Positions 56,321 through 59,147 of a DNA stretch of 59,147 nucleotides are shown piece by piece. The position numbers and the translations under genes were made by a program. The stretch comes from an uncultured Micrococcales bacterium (GTDB lineage: Bacteria; Actinomycetota; Actinomycetes; Actinomycetales; Microbacteriaceae), in NCBI GenBank assembly GCA_903935175.1, contig CAIZQQ010000044.1, positions 1 through 59,147 on the forward strand. The letters run 5' to 3'. Position 1 is the first letter of the stretch; each line of letters begins with the position of its first letter. The notes under the pieces were generated by a model. That model was not told where the DNA came from and searched no databases. It worked only from the letters and a program-made list of their open reading frames with translations.

Positions 56321-57286
56321 GTGCGTTCTGGCGTCGAACTTTTGTTGTGCCTAAAGAGAGGTATCACTATGAAGAAAAACATCATGCGCCTAGCGGCCTT
56401 CGCCGCAATCGCCGCACTCGCGCTCGGCATGGGTGCACAAACCGCGGCTACGGGCGCGACATCCAAGAAGCTTGTTTGGGCACTCGAGTTCAAGGGCAAA
56501 GCCAACGTCAAGCCATCGAGCTCTGTCTTTAGCTACGACGTGGGCGGTGGCGGTTGGGGAAACCTCGAACACCAGGCATACGTTGACACCAACGTGAAAA
56601 CCGACGGCGTCTCGCAGGGCAACCTCGTGTTCAAGGCAACCAAGTACTCGCCGAACATCGACGAAGACATTTACTACGAATGCCCGATCGCAACCATGGG
56701 CTCTGCCTGTGAGTTTTTGAGCAGCCGCATTCACACCAAGGGCAAGCTCGCCTTCCAGTACGGCCGCCTAGAGGCACGCATCAAGAACCCGAAGGGTGAC
56801 GGCACCTGGCCAGCATTCTGGATGCTCGGCAATGACTTTCCCGGCAACCAGTGGCCGAACTCTGGTGAGATCGACATCATGGAGGGCAAGGGAGCCAACC
56901 CTTGGACCGTTTGGGGAACCGTTCACGGCCCCGGCTACTTCGGTGGCGATGGCATCACCGGAACCCACGCGATGAACAGCCCGCTCTACTCGACCTACAA
57001 CGTTTATGCAATCGAGTGGTTCCCGAACAAGATCAACTGGTACATCAACAACAAGTTGTTCCACACGGTCACCCCAAAGAGCGTCGGCACCAACAAGTGG
57101 GTGTTCAACAAGCCTTACTTCATGATTTTGAACCTAGCTATGGGCGGTCGCTTCACCGGTGACCTAGACCCAGACCTGAAGTCGGCGACGATGTACGTCG
57201 ACTACATTCGCTACTACACAATCAACGGTCAGGGCAAGATGACCGGAACCGCTGCAGCAATCAAGGCTGGTAAGCCAACCAAGTAG
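56321..57286 (+). CDS. secreted GH16 beta-glucanase (laminarinase-like)
   Basis: GRLEARIKNPKGDGTWPAFWMLGNDFPGNQWPNSGEIDIMEGKG, GH16 catalytic ExDxxE motif. Start probably MKKNIMRLAAFAAIAALALG at 56369. Confidence 0.95.
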   Translation: MRSGVELLLCLKRGITMKKNIMRLAAFAAIAALALGMGAQTAATGATSKKLVWALEFKGKANVKPSSSVFSYDVGGGGWGNLEHQAYVDTNVKTDGVSQGNLVFKATKYSPNIDEDIYYECPIATMGSACEFLSSRIHTKGKLAFQYGRLEARIKNPKGDGTWPAFWMLGNDFPGNQWPNSGEIDIMEGKGANPWTVWGTVHGPGYFGGDGITGTHAMNSPLYSTYNVYAIEWFPNKINWYINNKLFHTVTPKSVGTNKWVFNKPYFMILNLAMGGRFTGDLDPDLKSATMYVDYIRYYTINGQGKMTGTAAAIKAGKPTK

Positions 57287-57303
57287 CAATATTTACGAGG
57301 ATG

Positions 57304-57338
57304 CTCCCCCGCGGCCACGCTTCGGGGGAGTTTCTTTT
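57304..57338 (+). terminator. rho-independent terminator after GH16 gene
   Basis: CTCCCCCG-loop-CGGGGGAG followed by TTTCTTTT. Confidence 0.8.
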
Positions 57339-57345
57339 GCCGCAG

Positions 57346-58569
57346 TTAGGCCGTGTCTTGTGGTGCTTGTTTTGCCGCAGCCAGAGCGCGCATTTGCGGT
57401 GACGAAGTAATTGCCAAGGCGGCCAGAGCCACACCGATGGCGAGTGCAATGTAGACCGGCTGCACGCCAACCTGGTCGACCGCAAAGCCGACCGCGACAA
57501 ACGAAAGCATCGGGCTGGCGTTCCAAACCGCCATCTCGAGGCTGAACACGCGCCCGCGCAGGTTGGCCGGCACCTGGCGCTGAACCACCGTGTTGAGCAA
57601 CGGAATCACCGGAGCAAACGAGAATCCGAGCACCACACCGAGCACCAGCATGGCCCACTGCGGGAGCAAGAAAGCCATCGGCAACATCGCGGCAGAAATA
57701 CCAAACAACACCAGACGAAGCAGGTTGGGGTAGCTCATGCGATTCGCCAACCACTCATAGGCAAGCGACCCAAAAACACTGGCCGTCGCCATCGTGGCAA
57801 TCAAGAACCCCAAACTCTCGGGTTGCCCGATGTCGTTAAAGTAGCGCGGCAGCACGACCATCTCGGTCGGAATGTAGATGAGGCTAACCGCCAGCAGCGA
57901 GATGAACAAAATCGCGACGGCCGGGTAACGGCCAAGCGCGCGCACGCCTTCAAGCGCATAACGAATCGGGCGTTTGATGTCGTCGTCTGCGCTGGCCGGC
58001 TCTTGCTTCTCAATTACTTTCACGGCCAACATAAACAACGCGGATGCTGCGCCAGCACCCGCAGACCACCAAAACGCCATCATCGGGCCAGAGAAACCAA
58101 TCACGATTGCACTAATGGCCGGGCCAACCGCAAACCCAGCGGCGAAAACGGCCTCGTGCAGCGAGTTGGCTCGGTCGAGGGTGAGCCCGGCCTTGGCCGC
58201 GACATCCGGCACCAAAGATTTGCGGGCCGACTGACCACCAGGCGAAAAAATGTTTCGAAGCACGGCAAGCAAGATCAGCGACCAGAGGTTGATAGCGCCA
58301 AAAACCGCCATCAGCGGAAAAGCGATGGTGGTTAAAACCGTTACTGCCTCGGCGGCCCAGGCCACGCGACGGCGGCCAATCGAGTCGATGAACGAACCCA
58401 TCATTGGGGCGAGCAGCAGCCCCGGAATGCTGCTTATGGCTATGACCACAGCGCCTTGCGCCGACGACCCGGTGACATCGAGCACGAGCCACGGCAGGGC
58501 AATGAAGATGATGCTGCCAGAGATGACTCCGGCGAAGTTAGAAGCCTGGGTCAGAACGAAGGCGCGCAT
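57346..58569 (-). CDS. MFS transporter
   Basis: 12-TM-like pattern; ..APMMGSFIDSIGRRRVAWAAEAV signature loop. Confidence 0.9.
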   Translation of the reverse strand: MRAFVLTQASNFAGVISGSIIFIALPWLVLDVTGSSAQGAVVIAISSIPGLLLAPMMGSFIDSIGRRRVAWAAEAVTVLTTIAFPLMAVFGAINLWSLILLAVLRNIFSPGGQSARKSLVPDVAAKAGLTLDRANSLHEAVFAAGFAVGPAISAIVIGFSGPMMAFWWSAGAGAASALFMLAVKVIEKQEPASADDDIKRPIRYALEGVRALGRYPAVAILFISLLAVSLIYIPTEMVVLPRYFNDIGQPESLGFLIATMATASVFGSLAYEWLANRMSYPNLLRLVLFGISAAMLPMAFLLPQWAMLVLGVVLGFSFAPVIPLLNTVVQRQVPANLRGRVFSLEMAVWNASPMLSFVAVGFAVDQVGVQPVYIALAIGVALAALAITSSPQMRALAAAKQAPQDTA

Positions 58570-59133
58570 TTAGCGCAGGCCTAGATCATCCAAGGTAATG
58601 GCGGTGAGGTATTTGAAACCGGCGTCTTCGATCACCTTTTGCGCGCCGGTATCGCGGTCGACCACGGTGGCAACCGCAACCACGATCGCGCCAGCGGCCT
58701 TCAGTGCTTCGGCTGCGGTTAGCGGTGAGCCGCCAGTGGTCGAGGTGTCTTCAACCACGACTACCTTGCGGCCGGCCACGTCTGGGCCTTCGACCTGACG
58801 ACCCATGCCGTGCGCCTTGGCTGCCTTGCGAACCACGAATGCGTCGATTGTGCGACCACGAGCCGCACCTTGGTGAAGCACTGCCGTGGCCACTGGGTCG
58901 GCACCCATGGTCAGACCGCCGATTGCGTCAAAGTCGGTTACACCGTTGGCGTCGAGCAGGTCGAGAATCACCTGGCCGATTAGTGGCGCGGCCTCGTGGT
59001 GCAGCGTGGCTCGGCGAAGGTCAACGTAGTAATCAGCCTCAAGCCCGCTCGATAGGGTCACACGGCCGTGCACGATGGCAAGTTCTTGGACAAGCTCAAC
59101 AAGGCGTGGTTTTGAAGGTGAAGAAAAGGTCAT
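58570..59133 (-). CDS. pyrE: orotate phosphoribosyltransferase
   Basis: LSSGLEADYYVDLRRATLH; VVVVEDTSTTGGSPLTAAEALKAAG PRPP-binding motif. Confidence 0.95.
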   Translation of the reverse strand: MTFSSPSKPRLVELVQELAIVHGRVTLSSGLEADYYVDLRRATLHHEAAPLIGQVILDLLDANGVTDFDAIGGLTMGADPVATAVLHQGAARGRTIDAFVVRKAAKAHGMGRQVEGPDVAGRKVVVVEDTSTTGGSPLTAAEALKAAGAIVVAVATVVDRDTGAQKVIEDAGFKYLTAITLDDLGLR

Positions 59134-59147
59134 GACTCAATCCTAAA

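Noticed and set aside
1-59147. Search for tRNA/rRNA genes, IS elements, integrases or phage structural genes
   Set aside because: No convincing cloverleaf, rRNA, transposase or integrase sequence was seen by eye; absence should be confirmed with tRNAscan-SE and ISfinder.

Overview
59-kb window from a moderately high-GC actinobacterial chromosome; gene content suggests the Microbacteriaceae 'Luna'-type lineage (inference only). Bases 1-31.6 kb are a dense accessory/defence island containing: (i) a Type I restriction-modification operon (hsdM, 5'-truncated by the window edge, then hsdS and hsdR); (ii) a five-gene minus-strand operon with DISARM-type DrmA helicase and DrmB (DUF1998), plus a NERD-nuclease/SF1 helicase and two unfamiliar proteins, with no DISARM methylase or PLD-type DrmC visible; (iii) a YbjN/TY-Chap-like protein with a CbbX/CfxQ-type AAA+ ATPase; (iv) a roughly 9-kb, 12-gene minus-strand operon (ARPP-1-like, vWA, HDAC-like, DSP-like phosphatase, HD hydrolase, 5'-nucleotidase, two TY-Chap-like paralogues and several unknowns), divergent from an NrtR-like Nudix regulator, with a perfect inverted repeat in the shared promoter; (v) a second NERD-helicase and a cysteine-cluster protein. 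Bases 31.6-59.1 kb are more core-like: YqhA-family protein, purA, TrmH/SpoU methylase, HAD-IIA phosphatase, a GH1/GH16/ABC/LacI beta-glucan locus with matching LacI operators, MFS transporter and pyrE. Several large secreted proteins are interspersed. The purA-spoU interval looks like a tandem hot-spot: a degenerate spoU-3'/purA-5' chimera sits between two cargo modules. No tRNA, rRNA, CRISPR array or transposase was recognised.
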